NCBI RefSeq assembly: GCF_030503875.2
Contig: NZ_CP129968.2
Location: 2,382,001-2,446,000 of the forward strand
Reading direction: 5' to 3'
Length of the DNA: 64,000 nt
Source of the DNA: Marivirga arenosa
GTDB taxonomy: Bacteria > Bacteroidota > Bacteroidia > Cytophagales > Cyclobacteriaceae
The translations under genes were made by a program, and so were the position numbers. Below the pieces are notes generated by a model, which saw only the letters and a program-made list of their open reading frames with translations, had not been told where the DNA came from and made no database searches. Numbering within the stretch: the first letter of the stretch is position 1; every line of letters begins with the position of its first letter. Below, piece by piece: positions 46,093-56,609 of the stretch.

Positions 46093-49000
46093 CTTTTAAA
46101 TAAACTTTGAATTTTGAACCTACTCCCACCTTACTTTCAACTTCTATTTTTCCTCCCATTGATTCAATTTGATTTTTGGTTAAAAATAATCCTAAACCTC
46201 TTGAATGTTTTTGCGCATGAAATGTCTTAAACATTCCGAAGAGCTTGTTACCATACTTATCGAGGTCGATTCCTAAGCCGTTATCTTCTACCGTTATGAT
46301 AACGATACCGTTAAAATTACGACTTTTAACTTTAACATAAGAATTCGGCTTATTTTTATCTTTATATTTTAAAGCATTTGTTAATAAATTACTAATTATG
46401 CTTTCTAAAAATGCGGGGACTGCATATACATTTATATTTTTAGGTACATCATTTATTATTGTCACATTTGATTTTTGGATAAAATTCTGAAAGGTATCCT
46501 GAAATGATTTTATAGATTCTGCCAGATTAATCACCTTCATATCATCAGTAGAAGAAACTACTGAAACTACATTATTTAAGTGATGTAAAGTCTCATCTAA
46601 TTTGGTTGAAGCTATATTAAGCATTCTTAAATATTCATTTTCAGACAATTCAGGGAACTTCTTGTTAATCAAATACATTAAGCCCTGAATATTGGCAGAG
46701 TGAGATCTCAAATTATGAGAAACTATATAGGTGAAGTTTTTCAATCTATTATTTTGGTCTTCAGCAATTTTCAAATATCGTTCTATTTCATTTTCACTTT
46801 CCTTTCTTTTACTAATATCTGAAATTATACCATCCATTCTGACAGCTTCTTCATTAACGTAAATGAATTTTCCTTTATTAAGTATCCACTTAAGATCTCC
46901 TTCCTTTGTTTTGATACGATATTCTGCTTCATAAAAGCCTTTCTCTTTTAACTCTTTCAATCCTTTTTCATATTCAGCTAAATCAGATTTAACTATGTTA
47001 GCTTTCCACTTATCTTCAGAAAATCCGTCTAAATAATATTCAGTATTGTAACCGGTTAGCTTCTTGATTGAAGGCGTGATATAATTCATATTTTCATCTG
47101 ATAAATCAACTGACCAGATAACATCAGAAATATCTTTCAGAATATTTTCCATTCTGAATTGTGTATCAAAAAGCTTCTTCTCGGCATAGATTCTTTCTGT
47201 AATATCTGAAACAGAAAAAATTACATCCTGTATTTCTCCATTGTCAATTGTAAAAGGTGCTCCAGAAACGGAGATGTACTTTATTTTACCATTACTCCAA
47301 GTTAAACCATGTTGTATATCTTTTACTGGCTTTTTTGTTCTCATCACCCTTACGAAGGGTAATTCCTCTTCAGGGTAAGGTTTTCCATCAAGTGTAATAG
47401 AATTCCAATCTGGGTCATTATATGCTTTCTCTAGAATCTTTGTTTTCTCTAATCCCAATATGTTTTCTGCACCAGAATTAGCAAAAGTAATTTCTCCGTA
47501 CTTATTAATAATAATTAATGAAAGGGCCTTAGCATTGATTACATGGTTCAAAAACTCTCTTTCTTCTTCAAGTTCATTTTCAAGCTTTTTTCTCATACTA
47601 ATTTCCAAATGCATTCCAGAAACTCTTTTTGGAGACCCATCTTTTTTTCGTTCAACTACTGCACCTCTATTTAATATCCACACATAATGTCCAAACCTGT
47701 GTTTTGCCCTTAATTCAACTGAAAATTCACCCTTAGTTGGATCAGGTAAAATAGTTTCAATTATTTTATCTAGCTTTATTAAATCATCTTTATGAACTAA
47801 TGAATGCCAATTATCAATGGTAGGATCAAAATCAGAAGAGGAATACCCCAGCATTTCAAACCATTTTTCATTTACCGTAAGCTTATTTGTTTCTAGATTC
47901 CAATCCCAATAACCAATTTCACTTGCTTCAAGAACAAACTTCAATCTTTCTTCACTTTCGGTCAGCCTTTCTTCTTGGATTTTTCGCTCTGTAATATCAG
48001 ACTCTATTGCTATAAACTTGATTAATTTTCCATCTTTATCATATACAGGATTAAAGGTGATGGATACCCAATAGGTATCACCACTCTTTGTATAATTTAG
48101 AATTTCTTGAGTGAAAGGCTCTCTTTTTTTAATACCTATCCGATTAGCTTTTATATCACTTGGGTTGGTTTTAGGGCCATGTAAAAAACTTCCTGGTTTT
48201 TTACCAATAACTTCATTTAAAGTGTATTTCGTTTTTTTCTCAAAAGCAGCATTAACATATTCGATATAGCCATTTTCATCTGTTATTATCACAAGATTAG
48301 TAGTTTTCTCAGCTACAAGTGAAAGCTCCTCTAACATTTTTTGTCGTTCAAGTTCTTCTGAAATATCATGAACTATAGCAACAAACTGACTTTTAAAATT
48401 TTCGCGTCTTATTAATTGTAAAAAAACTTCAACTGGAATAACTTCACCGCTTTTAATTCTATGAAATGTCCTAAATCTTTTGTTTGCTAATTCACCTGAT
48501 TTTAGAGGTTTAATTAGATCTTGAAATTTTTCATAGGGATATTCAGGTTTAATATCATAAGGGTGTAACTCATATAATTCTTCTTCCGAATATCCCATCA
48601 TTTTAACAGCTCCTTGATTTACGTATCTAAATTGTAAATCATCTTCATTAAATATAAAAATGCAATCATCCGTTTGATCTAAGGTAGTTTTAAAGGTGCT
48701 TAGAAATTCATGATTTTTAATATTTTCAGTTATATCAGTTTGAATGGCTATATATTTAATAATATCCCCTTTATCATTAAATACAGGGCTCACATCACAG
48801 GATACTATATATTCTAAACCTGATTTTGAATAATTAAGAATAGTTTGATTAAAAGGCTTGCCTGCTAATAATTTTTCTCTAAATGCTTGAATATCTTTTA
48901 AATCGGTATTTTCTCCTTGCAAAAAATGCCCTGGTTTCTTACCAAGAACCTCTTCTAATTCATATCCCGTTAAACGTTCGAATGATTTATTTACAAATAT

Positions 49001-49843
49001 GATACATCCATTATCATCAGTTATTACAATTGAATTGGTTGAATTTAATGGAACTAAAGATAATATGTCAGCTTCTTGTTCTTGTAGCTTTCTTTCTGTT
49101 ATATCTAAATGAGAACCAATGAACCATTCCACCTCACCTGACTTCGTTCTAGAAACTACCTTACCTTTTGTAAGCACCCATCGCCACGTTCCGTTTTTAT
49201 GGCGCATCCGGATTTCAGTAAAATACTCATTTGTAATTCCACTGAAATAATTACGTGCCTTATTTAAGGCATATTCACCATCATCGGGATGGGTAATATT
49301 TAAGAATTTTTCTACTGTTACTGGTTCAAGCTCTTTGAGTGAATATCCTATAATGTTAGCCCACTTTTCATTTACGATTAATTCGTTTGTTTGTATATTC
49401 CATTGCCAAATAGCTAAATCTAACTTATTTGAAATCTTATCAATGGATTCATTGATTTCATTTTGATATTGCAGAGCAGCAAGAAAATAAGTTTGATTTT
49501 TAAAATCTGTACAACAATAAAAATGAATGGAAATTTTCCCCGAAGAATGAAAAAGTGTTAATTCATTAATGTTTTTATCCGAAGGTTTCTCCTTATTTTT
49601 TTTTATTACTTCCTTCGTCAGAACATCTAAAAAATGTCCTTTAACTGTTTCAACTTCATCTAAATTATTTTTTAAAGAAGAGACCAGATGAATAGTTTTA
49701 GCTAATTTACTATCTATCAATACCTTATCAGAATCTCCTTGCTCCCAAAAGCAATATCCATCAGTTGCCAAATCATTGATTAAATCAAATACAATTGGAT
49801 TCTGATTGAGACACTCATAAAGCTTATGTTTCAGCTTCTTCAT
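46079..49843 (-). CDS. Soluble multi-PAS (seven) sensor histidine kinase
   Basis: 1254 residues with no membrane segment. A short N-terminal region (about 1-125) precedes seven PAS/PAC units (about 135-255, 265-375, 385-500, 505-625, 640-760, 770-890, 895-1020), each ending in an 'IxxDITERK'-like linker. The H-box SHNLRSHSANIQGLMYLI has His1043, with Asn1044 in the acidic position and His in place of the usual Pro, a common variant in Bacteroidota. N-box ISNLLTNALKYK, G-boxes DNGLGIDLDKYGNKLFGMF and SRGLGLFLTKNQIE follow. PAS 2 and 4 share a LOV-like FLQG/FLHG loop but lack the photoactive Cys. Likely senses cytoplasmic redox or small ligands. Overlaps the response regulator gene. Confidence 0.92.
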   Translation of the reverse strand: MKKLKHKLYECLNQNPIVFDLINDLATDGYCFWEQGDSDKVLIDSKLAKTIHLVSSLKNNLDEVETVKGHFLDVLTKEVIKKNKEKPSDKNINELTLFHSSGKISIHFYCCTDFKNQTYFLAALQYQNEINESIDKISNKLDLAIWQWNIQTNELIVNEKWANIIGYSLKELEPVTVEKFLNITHPDDGEYALNKARNYFSGITNEYFTEIRMRHKNGTWRWVLTKGKVVSRTKSGEVEWFIGSHLDITERKLQEQEADILSLVPLNSTNSIVITDDNGCIIFVNKSFERLTGYELEEVLGKKPGHFLQGENTDLKDIQAFREKLLAGKPFNQTILNYSKSGLEYIVSCDVSPVFNDKGDIIKYIAIQTDITENIKNHEFLSTFKTTLDQTDDCIFIFNEDDLQFRYVNQGAVKMMGYSEEELYELHPYDIKPEYPYEKFQDLIKPLKSGELANKRFRTFHRIKSGEVIPVEVFLQLIRRENFKSQFVAIVHDISEELERQKMLEELSLVAEKTTNLVIITDENGYIEYVNAAFEKKTKYTLNEVIGKKPGSFLHGPKTNPSDIKANRIGIKKREPFTQEILNYTKSGDTYWVSITFNPVYDKDGKLIKFIAIESDITERKIQEERLTESEERLKFVLEASEIGYWDWNLETNKLTVNEKWFEMLGYSSSDFDPTIDNWHSLVHKDDLIKLDKIIETILPDPTKGEFSVELRAKHRFGHYVWILNRGAVVERKKDGSPKRVSGMHLEISMRKKLENELEEEREFLNHVINAKALSLIIINKYGEITFANSGAENILGLEKTKILEKAYNDPDWNSITLDGKPYPEEELPFVRVMRTKKPVKDIQHGLTWSNGKIKYISVSGAPFTIDNGEIQDVIFSVSDITERIYAEKKLFDTQFRMENILKDISDVIWSVDLSDENMNYITPSIKKLTGYNTEYYLDGFSEDKWKANIVKSDLAEYEKGLKELKEKGFYEAEYRIKTKEGDLKWILNKGKFIYVNEEAVRMDGIISDISKRKESENEIERYLKIAEDQNNRLKNFTYIVSHNLRSHSANIQGLMYLINKKFPELSENEYLRMLNIASTKLDETLHHLNNVVSVVSSTDDMKVINLAESIKSFQDTFQNFIQKSNVTIINDVPKNINVYAVPAFLESIISNLLTNALKYKDKNKPNSYVKVKSRNFNGIVIITVEDNGLGIDLDKYGNKLFGMFKTFHAQKHSRGLGLFLTKNQIESMGGKIEVESKVGVGSKFKVYLKDGNI

Positions 49844-49944
49844 TAAACCATAATTTATATTAAATATATTAAATTATGAGCAGATAGTACATTTTTATTT
49901 TTCTTTTTATTGTCTTAAATTAAGAAAGACTAATTGTTAAAATC

Positions 49945-50751
49945 ATGAAAAATTCACTCAAAATCCCTACTCTTATTTTATTGACTTTTATTTTAAGTGT
50001 GCATTTAATAGCACAAGACAAAGTAGAAAATAGACTTGAAGTATCACCCCGTCATCACGAATGGGTAGAATTAGCAGCTGGCGATAAAACTTTGAAATCA
50101 TTTATAGTATATCCACAAGTTTCTGAACCTGTTAAAGCAGTCATTATCATACATGAAAACAGAGGTTTAACGGACTGGGTAAGAAATTTTGCTGACCAAT
50201 TGGCAGCGGAAGGTTATATTGCCTTCGCTCCAGATATGTTATCAGATTTTAATGAGGAGTTTAGTCAGACTTCTGATTTCCCATCTTCTGACGATGCAAG
50301 AAATGCCATATATGAACTAGATCCAAAATGTGTAAGCTCTTATTTAAACGTTGCATTTAAATATTTAAAAAACTTGCCTGCTGCAAATGGAAGAGTTTCA
50401 GTTATTGGTTTTTGCTGGGGTGGTTCCCAATCTTTCCGATATGCTACCAACAATCCTGATTTGAAAGAAGCTTTAGTTTTTTATGGGACGGGTCCTAAAG
50501 AAAGTATTAAGTATATGAATATTCAAGCCCCGGTTTATGGTTTTTATGGTGAGAATGATCAAAGAGTTAATTCTACTATAGATGCCTCAAAAAAAGCTAT
50601 GGACAATTATCAACATATTTTTGACTATGAAATTTATGAAGGTGCTGGACATGCGTATATGCGATCTGGTGATGATCCTGATGGACCCGAAGCAAATATT
50701 ATGGCTAGAAATAAATCTTGGGAAAGAATGTTAATGATTTTAGGTCAATAA
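49945..50751 (+). CDS. Exported dienelactone hydrolase family protein
   Basis: 268 residues with a signal peptide (about 1-23, ending LIAQ). The dienelactone-hydrolase fold is clear: HENRGLTDWVRNFADQLAAEGYIA, then VIGFCWGGSQSFRYA with catalytic Cys in GFCWGG, YGENDQRVN (Asp) and GAGHAYMR (His). The Cys-Asp-His triad is that of dienelactone hydrolases. Periplasmic location is unusual for aromatic degradation, so it may act on cell-wall or envelope esters. Shares a bidirectional terminator with the M16 peptidase gene. Confidence 0.85.
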   Translation: MKNSLKIPTLILLTFILSVHLIAQDKVENRLEVSPRHHEWVELAAGDKTLKSFIVYPQVSEPVKAVIIIHENRGLTDWVRNFADQLAAEGYIAFAPDMLSDFNEEFSQTSDFPSSDDARNAIYELDPKCVSSYLNVAFKYLKNLPAANGRVSVIGFCWGGSQSFRYATNNPDLKEALVFYGTGPKESIKYMNIQAPVYGFYGENDQRVNSTIDASKKAMDNYQHIFDYEIYEGAGHAYMRSGDDPDGPEANIMARNKSWERMLMILGQ

Positions 50752-50756
50752 ATAAA

Positions 50757-50789
50757 AAAGGCTGATCTATTTAAAGTAGATCAGCCTTT
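50757..50789. terminator. Bidirectional terminator
   Basis: AAAGGCTGATCTA and TAGATCAGCCTTT form a perfect 13-bp stem with a 7-base loop, between the converging stops at 50751 and 50811. Confidence 0.85.
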
Positions 50790-50810
50790 CTAAATTTATA
50801 TCAAATCGAA

Positions 50811-53666
50811 TTACATCGCTTCAATTACATTATCTACCTGATTACCGTCTTCATCCACTCTTACAACTTCTTTCAAATTCAACTGCTTTACTCCTTCTAA
50901 TTGAGTTTCCGCATCACCAACAATGATATAATCCATTTCATCAACATTCATGTATTTATCCATAATGGCTATTATATCTTCTACAGTATATGATTTAAGT
51001 TTCTCCTGATTTCTTTTAATAAAATCTTTAGGCAGATCATAAGAAGAGATTTCCTGAAGTACACTTAACTTTTGATTTAAAGTCTCATATTCTCTTGCCT
51101 CTTGTCTGATTAAAGCTGTTCTAGCTTTTTCTAATTCAGTTTCATCATAATTGGCCTTATAGTTTTCAATAACTTCAGCAAAAGTCGCAACAGATTGAGG
51201 TGTTGTATTCGTTTTTACACTCGCAAAAGCTCCAAATGGGGCTTTTTCATTGCTTGACTGTAAGCTTGAATATGCGCCATAAGTATAGCCTTTTTCTTCC
51301 CTTAGTACTTGAAATAATTTACCACCTGAATTTCCGCCTAAACCATAATTCGCAACTGTTAATGGATAATAATCAGGATCTTTTCTAGAAACTGCAAGTC
51401 TTTGAACTCTAATAACAGATTGCTTAGCATTAGGAAAATTAGCAAAGTATATTTTCCCTTCACCAGGAACTTCTTTCATTTCATAAGTAGGCATTTCTAC
51501 TTCTTTTGAAGCCCATTTTTCATTCAATCCATTCAATGCATTTTTAACATCTTCTTGAGAAACACTTCCTGCTACTTGGAAACCTGTTACATTTGGTGCG
51601 AAATTATCCGCATAAAAGGCTTTAAGGTCATCTATAGTTATACCTTCTACTGACTCAATAGTACCACTTAATGGTTGAGCAAAAATATGATTTTCCCCAT
51701 ATGTAATCTTATTAGCTACGGAAGAAGCTATTGCATTTGGATTAGCATTTCTTTGCTTAATATTATTAATTTGAGCTGTTTTGATACGAGCGAATTCATC
51801 AGCATCCCATCTAGGCTCTAATAACATCTCTTCAACAATTGCCATAGTTTCATCAAAATATCTGGCTAGGCAGTTACCATAAACAACTATCTCTTCATTA
51901 GAGGTATACATACCAATATTAGCTCCCAATTGTCCAATTGCATCTTCCAACTCTTCAGGAGTTTTATTCTTAGTTCCCTCCTGCATAATATCAGTTATAA
52001 GATTTGCAACGCCTGGTTTCTCAGGATCATCTAATAAACCACCACCTTTAATTCTAAAACTAAAGTTTACTAATGGTAATTCATTATTTTGAATACCTAA
52101 TATCTTTAATCCATTTGCTAATTCAGCCTCATAAATATCTGGAGGAGTGATTAATGGCATTTCTCCTAATTCAGGTTCTTTTGAACGATCAATTTCACTA
52201 GGAGTCTTAGTATATTCAGCATCTTGATCTAAATCAGCCATAGTATTTTCTTCCATTGGCTTAACCTCTTCAATTTTAACGGTTGCTTGTTCAGAACCCT
52301 CTACGATTAATTCCAATTGTCCTTTAGGAACGAAACTGGTTATAATTGCAGGCTTATCTTTAATATATTTCTCATAAACACGCATTACATCTTCCTTCTC
52401 AACTGCTAAAATCTTATTGATGTCCTCAGTGATGTAACCAGGATTACCTGCAAACTCATTATAGTTACTTAACTGGAAAGCTTTTCCTAAAACACTTGAA
52501 ATTCCGTTGTAGAAATTAGTTTCTTGTTCAGCTTTAATTCTTTGAAGATCTTTTTCCGAAAAGCCATTTGTTTCAAATTCACTTAATGCTTCTTCAATTG
52601 CAGCATAAACTGAGTCTAAGTCAATTCCATCTTTAGCTCTAACGCCAATGTTAAATTCACCCGCTAATTCACTTGATCGATTGTAAGCAAAAACCTGTGG
52701 AGCATATTCTGTTTCTTCTACTAACTTTTTATATAAAACCGCTCTTTTACCTTGGCTTAATATTTCACCTAAAGCAGTTAAAGCCCAAGAATCAGGATGA
52801 TATTGTTCCACTGTAGGAAAAACCAATCTTAAGTCAGGCACCTTAGCATAATCATCTTCATGGTAAAGTTTTTTTGATTCGGTAAGTTTAACTGGCATAG
52901 CCTCCATTTTATTTTCTTCCCCACGAGATTGAATTTCACCGAAATACTTCTCAATCCACGCTTTTACTTGCTCTTTATCATAATCTCCAGCAATTACTAA
53001 AGTAGCGTTATTAGGACCATACCATTCGTTATAAAAATCTTTTACATCTTCTAATGTTGCAGCTTGTAAATCTTCGAGTTCACCTATTACCTCCCAATTG
53101 TAAGGGTGATCTTTTGGGTATAAAGCTTTTTTAATCACATAACTACGATGTCCATAAGGCTGATTATCCACTCTTTGGCGTTTTTCATTTTGCACCACTG
53201 GCTTTTCATCCTCCAAATCTTTCTTGGTTACAGCATTAATAAAGAAGCCCATTCTGTCCGCTTCCATCCATAAAATTCTTTCTAATGCATCTTTTGGGAC
53301 TACCTCATAATAAACCGTTCCATCGGTCCAAGTACCTCCATTAAAAGTACCTCCTAAATCATTAATGTTTTTGAAGAAAGCTCCCTCTTCCACATTTTCT
53401 GATTTTTGGAAAAGCATGTGCTCAAAGAAATGCGCAAATCCAGTTCTACCAGGCTTTTCACGGCTAGAACCTACATGCATTTGAATTGCTACGGCTGCGA
53501 TTGGATCAGATTTATCTTCATGTAAAACTACCTCAAGTCCGTTTGGCAGTGTATATTTTTCATACTTAATAGATAAATCTGCCTTCTCCTCAGCTTTTTC
53601 ACTAGGTTGACAGGCGGCCATGATGCCTATAAAAAGCATTAATGACCATGTTGATAATTTTCTCAT
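50811..53666 (-). CDS. M16 family metallopeptidase lipoprotein (two-domain, pitrilysin/zinc-protease type)
   Basis: 951 residues. Lipoprotein signal with Cys19 (MAAC). The N-terminal M16 unit has the inverted zinc motif HFFEH (His79, Glu82, His83) and the downstream Glu in NEKRQR, the third ligand. A second, catalytically inactive M16 unit follows (from about 520: GLKILGIQNNELPLVNFS), with the R/Y-type block SGGKLFQVLREEKGYTYGAYS (about 790-810). Such proteins form a hollow clamshell that degrades short peptides in the periplasm, or at the outer membrane, as in the BepA/PqqL-like group. Ends at a shared terminator. No promoter element was recognised upstream. Confidence 0.92.
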   Translation of the reverse strand: MRKLSTWSLMLFIGIMAACQPSEKAEEKADLSIKYEKYTLPNGLEVVLHEDKSDPIAAVAIQMHVGSSREKPGRTGFAHFFEHMLFQKSENVEEGAFFKNINDLGGTFNGGTWTDGTVYYEVVPKDALERILWMEADRMGFFINAVTKKDLEDEKPVVQNEKRQRVDNQPYGHRSYVIKKALYPKDHPYNWEVIGELEDLQAATLEDVKDFYNEWYGPNNATLVIAGDYDKEQVKAWIEKYFGEIQSRGEENKMEAMPVKLTESKKLYHEDDYAKVPDLRLVFPTVEQYHPDSWALTALGEILSQGKRAVLYKKLVEETEYAPQVFAYNRSSELAGEFNIGVRAKDGIDLDSVYAAIEEALSEFETNGFSEKDLQRIKAEQETNFYNGISSVLGKAFQLSNYNEFAGNPGYITEDINKILAVEKEDVMRVYEKYIKDKPAIITSFVPKGQLELIVEGSEQATVKIEEVKPMEENTMADLDQDAEYTKTPSEIDRSKEPELGEMPLITPPDIYEAELANGLKILGIQNNELPLVNFSFRIKGGGLLDDPEKPGVANLITDIMQEGTKNKTPEELEDAIGQLGANIGMYTSNEEIVVYGNCLARYFDETMAIVEEMLLEPRWDADEFARIKTAQINNIKQRNANPNAIASSVANKITYGENHIFAQPLSGTIESVEGITIDDLKAFYADNFAPNVTGFQVAGSVSQEDVKNALNGLNEKWASKEVEMPTYEMKEVPGEGKIYFANFPNAKQSVIRVQRLAVSRKDPDYYPLTVANYGLGGNSGGKLFQVLREEKGYTYGAYSSLQSSNEKAPFGAFASVKTNTTPQSVATFAEVIENYKANYDETELEKARTALIRQEAREYETLNQKLSVLQEISSYDLPKDFIKRNQEKLKSYTVEDIIAIMDKYMNVDEMDYIIVGDAETQLEGVKQLNLKEVVRVDEDGNQVDNVIEAM

Positions 53667-53779
53667 AAATTATTGTTTAATTTTTATTCCCGAAGTTAAG
53701 AAGAATAAATTTTGCTTGAAAAGCGAATCAATAATATATCAGCGGAAAACTAATGAGTTAAGTGGTAGGAATTTTTAAT

Positions 53780-54562
53780 TTATACCGTCTTAAAATTTTG
53801 CTTTAATGGATGATCTTCATCCAATTTTGAGAATGCTACTTTAACACTTTCATAACCTATATCATAAATCTCCTGAGCTTTAGATAATGAAAAAACCTTA
53901 TAGTCAGACAATTTGTATGGCTCAATAAACAGATCGCATAATTGAGCTTGTTCCTTGGTTTGATAATTAATAGCCATCATTAAACTACGCTCCAACATCT
54001 CTTTCATATTATGATTAATATTTGCTGGGCCTACTGGGTTACAGTTTACACCAATGATGAAATCAGCTTTAGTATGTAATAAATTTGCAGGCATATTGTT
54101 AGTAATCCCTCCATCAACATAACTATCTTCACCCATCATAATTGGTTTAAAGATAACTGGTATACTAGCTGAAGCTAATAAAGGTTTAATTAATTCACCC
54201 GAATCAAAGTTTACGTTTTCACCTTTTGAATAATTAGTAGTTGAAATGATCAGAGGGATTTTTAAACTATTGAATGAATTATCTGGAAAATATTCTAGTA
54301 ATAAACCTGAAATTTTCTCAAGGCTAACCAAACCGGACCAAGACATAGCAGGTCTAAAGAATTTCAAGAAATTAATGTCTGAAATAATTTCCAAAGTACG
54401 TTTTGGTAAGTATCCTGCTGCCAAAAATGCACCTGCAATTGCTCCAGCACTTGTACCAGAAATAATATCGGGTTTAATATTTTGCTCATAAAGGAATTGA
54501 GCAATACCTAAATGAGCAAAACCTCTTGCTCCACCACCAGAAAGTGCCAAACCAATTTTCAT
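53780..54562 (-). CDS. Patatin-like phospholipase (RssA/YlbK type)
   Basis: 260 residues. Catalytic dyad: Ser38 in GTSAG and Asp in VDGGITNNMP (about residue 150). Oxyanion loop SGGGARGFAHLG at 8-19. Length and motifs match RssA-like single-domain patatins. It probably hydrolyses lysophospholipids or acyl chains. No signal peptide. Lies 23 bases downstream of the metallo-beta-lactamase-fold gene and probably shares its transcript. Confidence 0.9.
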   Translation of the reverse strand: MKIGLALSGGGARGFAHLGIAQFLYEQNIKPDIISGTSAGAIAGAFLAAGYLPKRTLEIISDINFLKFFRPAMSWSGLVSLEKISGLLLEYFPDNSFNSLKIPLIISTTNYSKGENVNFDSGELIKPLLASASIPVIFKPIMMGEDSYVDGGITNNMPANLLHTKADFIIGVNCNPVGPANINHNMKEMLERSLMMAINYQTKEQAQLCDLFIEPYKLSDYKVFSLSKAQEIYDIGYESVKVAFSKLDEDHPLKQNFKTV

Positions 54563-54585
54563 ATTACTAACTCTGTTTTACGAAT

Positions 54586-55434
54586 TTATAACACCTCAGA
54601 TAATTTGAATGTTTGATCTAAACGAACACCTTTTTCAGTGTTTTTGACTGTACAGCATTCATTTTGAGCATCATGTTCTAAAAATATGATATATTGATTA
54701 TCAGCTGCTTCTTTCAAAAACTTCTCTTTTTCTGTTAAGGTTAAAAGAGGACGTGTATCATATCCCATTACATAAGGTAAGGGAATATGACCAACGGATG
54801 GCAATAAGTCAGCAGCAAATACAATGGTTTTATCTTTATACTTAATTTTAGGAATCATCTGTTTATCCGTATGGCCGTCCGCATACAAAATATCAAATTG
54901 TGAGAAGGGAGATGGTTTTCCTTTATCAGCAAAATGTAAATGACCACTTTCATGCATTGGCAGAATATTCTCTTTCAAGAAGCTAGCTTTTTCTCTAGCA
55001 TTAGGTTCTGTAGCCCATTTCCAATGATCTTGGTTTGACCAATATTTGGCCTTTTTAAATTCAATATCTAATTTAGTATGATCGTCATCTTGCCATTTCA
55101 CACCACCACCACAATGGTCAAAATGAAGATGCGTTAAAAACATATCGCTAACATCATTCTTTGAAAAACCTGCTTTTTTGAGTGATCCCTCTAGACTTGC
55201 TTCACCATGCAAATAAAAATGACTGAAGAACTTTTCACTTTGCTTATCTCCTATCCCATTATCAATCAAAATTAATTGATCACCATCTTCAATCGCCAAA
55301 CATCGCATAGCCCATGTGCACATATTATTTTCATCAGCGGGAGTTGTGCGAGACCATAAAGATTTAGGAACCACACCAAACATGGCACCACCATCTAACT
55401 TAAAAAATCCTGTTTCTATAATATGTAAATTCAT
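54586..55434 (-). CDS. Metallo-beta-lactamase-fold hydrolase
   Basis: 282 residues. Zinc motif THLHFDHCGGG with His102, His104, Asp106 and His107, further His at GHTDKQM (about residue 195), a conserved Asp in VFAADLLPS and a late His in FLEHD. This pattern belongs to quorum-lactonase-like and other MBL-fold hydrolases. No signal peptide. The substrate is unknown; AHL lactonase activity is possible but not shown. Likely in operon with the patatin gene. Confidence 0.87.
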   Translation of the reverse strand: MNLHIIETGFFKLDGGAMFGVVPKSLWSRTTPADENNMCTWAMRCLAIEDGDQLILIDNGIGDKQSEKFFSHFYLHGEASLEGSLKKAGFSKNDVSDMFLTHLHFDHCGGGVKWQDDDHTKLDIEFKKAKYWSNQDHWKWATEPNAREKASFLKENILPMHESGHLHFADKGKPSPFSQFDILYADGHTDKQMIPKIKYKDKTIVFAADLLPSVGHIPLPYVMGYDTRPLLTLTEKEKFLKEAADNQYIIFLEHDAQNECCTVKNTEKGVRLDQTFKLSEVL

Positions 55435-55468
55435 AATATGTTCTTTGTTTAAAAATCAAGTTATAAAA

Positions 55469-55516
55469 AAAATGGCTTTTAAAAATGAGAAAATCTACAT
55501 TCTTAAAAGCCATTTT
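55469..55516 (-). terminator. Terminator of accA
   Basis: AAAATGGCTTTTAA and TTAAAAGCCATTTT pair perfectly over 14 bp with a 20-base loop. A run of T follows on the minus strand. It sits 19 bases past the accA stop. Confidence 0.7.
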
Positions 55517-55534
55517 ATAAATGGTGAATTTTTG

Positions 55535-56479
55535 TTATTTCACAACCCCCATATCACCGAATTTATTAATTCTTTCTTCTATACGCTTTTCTGCTGATTT
55601 CTTGTCTAAAGCCTTGAAATTCTTTAAAATTGTTTTCTTTACCTCTTCTGCAACTGCTTTTAAGTCAGTATGTGCACCACCTAAAGGCTCAGGAATGATA
55701 GCATCAATAAGTTTGTGTTTTAACATATCGGGTGCAGTTAACTTTAAAGCCTCTGCGGCTTGTTCTTTATAATCCCAGCTTCTCCACAAAATGGATGAAC
55801 AGGATTCTGGAGAAATAACAGAATACCAAGTGTTTTCAAGCATCATCACCTTATCCCCTATTGCAATTCCTAAAGCACCTCCTGAAGCACCTTCACCTAT
55901 AATAATACAGATAACTGGTACTTTAAGCATAAACATCTCTTTCAAGTTACGAGCGATCGCTTCTCCTTGACCTCTTTCTTCAGCTTCTAAACCTGGAAAT
56001 GCGCCAGGAGTATCAATGAAAGTAACGATAGGTTTATTAAACTTTTCAGCCATTTTCATTAATCTTAAAGCTTTTCGATAGCCTTCAGGATTTGCCATCC
56101 CGAAATTTCGCATTTGGCGTTGCTTGGTATTTCTACCTTTTTGTTGACCAATAAACATAAATGTTTGTCCATCAACACTTCCAAAACCACCCACCATAGC
56201 TTTATCATCCTTTACCGTTCTATCACCATGGATTTCTACAAAATCTTCAGTGATTTCATAAATATAATCCAATGTGTAGGGCCTGTCTGGATGACGAGAC
56301 AGCTGTACTCTTTGCCATCGGGTTAGATTTTGAAAAGTCTCTTTCTTTAGGGACACAATTTTATCTTCAAGTTTTTTTATGGCATCAGAAATATCTACAT
56401 CACTTTCTTGTGCTAAAGACTTCATCCCAGCCAATTTATTTTCTAATTCTACTATAGGTTGTTCGAATTCCAAAAGCAT
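55535..56479 (-). CDS. accA: Acetyl-CoA carboxylase carboxyltransferase subunit alpha
   Basis: 314 residues, the usual length. Key blocks: [18 protein letters not shown] (about 61-78), ADGFG-like [62 protein letters not shown] and [31 protein letters not shown] (oxyanion GG). With AccD it transfers the carboxyl group from biotin to acetyl-CoA, the first committed step of fatty-acid synthesis. Ends at a strong terminator. The promoter is not obvious. Confidence 0.97.
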   Translation of the reverse strand: MLLEFEQPIVELENKLAGMKSLAQESDVDISDAIKKLEDKIVSLKKETFQNLTRWQRVQLSRHPDRPYTLDYIYEITEDFVEIHGDRTVKDDKAMVGGFGSVDGQTFMFIGQQKGRNTKQRQMRNFGMANPEGYRKALRLMKMAEKFNKPIVTFIDTPGAFPGLEAEERGQGEAIARNLKEMFMLKVPVICIIIGEGASGGALGIAIGDKVMMLENTWYSVISPESCSSILWRSWDYKEQAAEALKLTAPDMLKHKLIDAIIPEPLGGAHTDLKAVAEEVKKTILKNFKALDKKSAEKRIEERINKFGDMGVVK

Positions 56480-56577
56480 GATTACAATTTGTTTGAAAGG
56501 GTAAAATTAATATTTAAATCTGAAGACTCACACAAAAATGAAGAAATGAAAAAAAATTGAAAAATTTTCTCATCAAG

Positions 56578-56609
56578 TTTTGCATTTAATAAATATGCGC
56601 CTACATTTG
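56578..56609 (+). promoter_or_regulatory. Promoter of tRNA-Asp: -33 TTTTG and -7 TACATTTG
   Basis: TTTTG (56578-56582) and TACATTTG (56602-56609) are separated by 19 bases, matching the Bacteroidota sigma consensus TTTG-n19-TAnnTTTG, the best pair in the window. The predicted start gives a leader of about 160 bases before the tRNA. A weaker second copy may lie near 56720-56730. Confidence 0.55.

Noticed and set aside
48850..48960. LOV photoreceptor domain in the multi-PAS kinase
   Set aside because: The FLQG loop is there, but the Cys that forms the flavin adduct is absent in both LOV-like PAS units.
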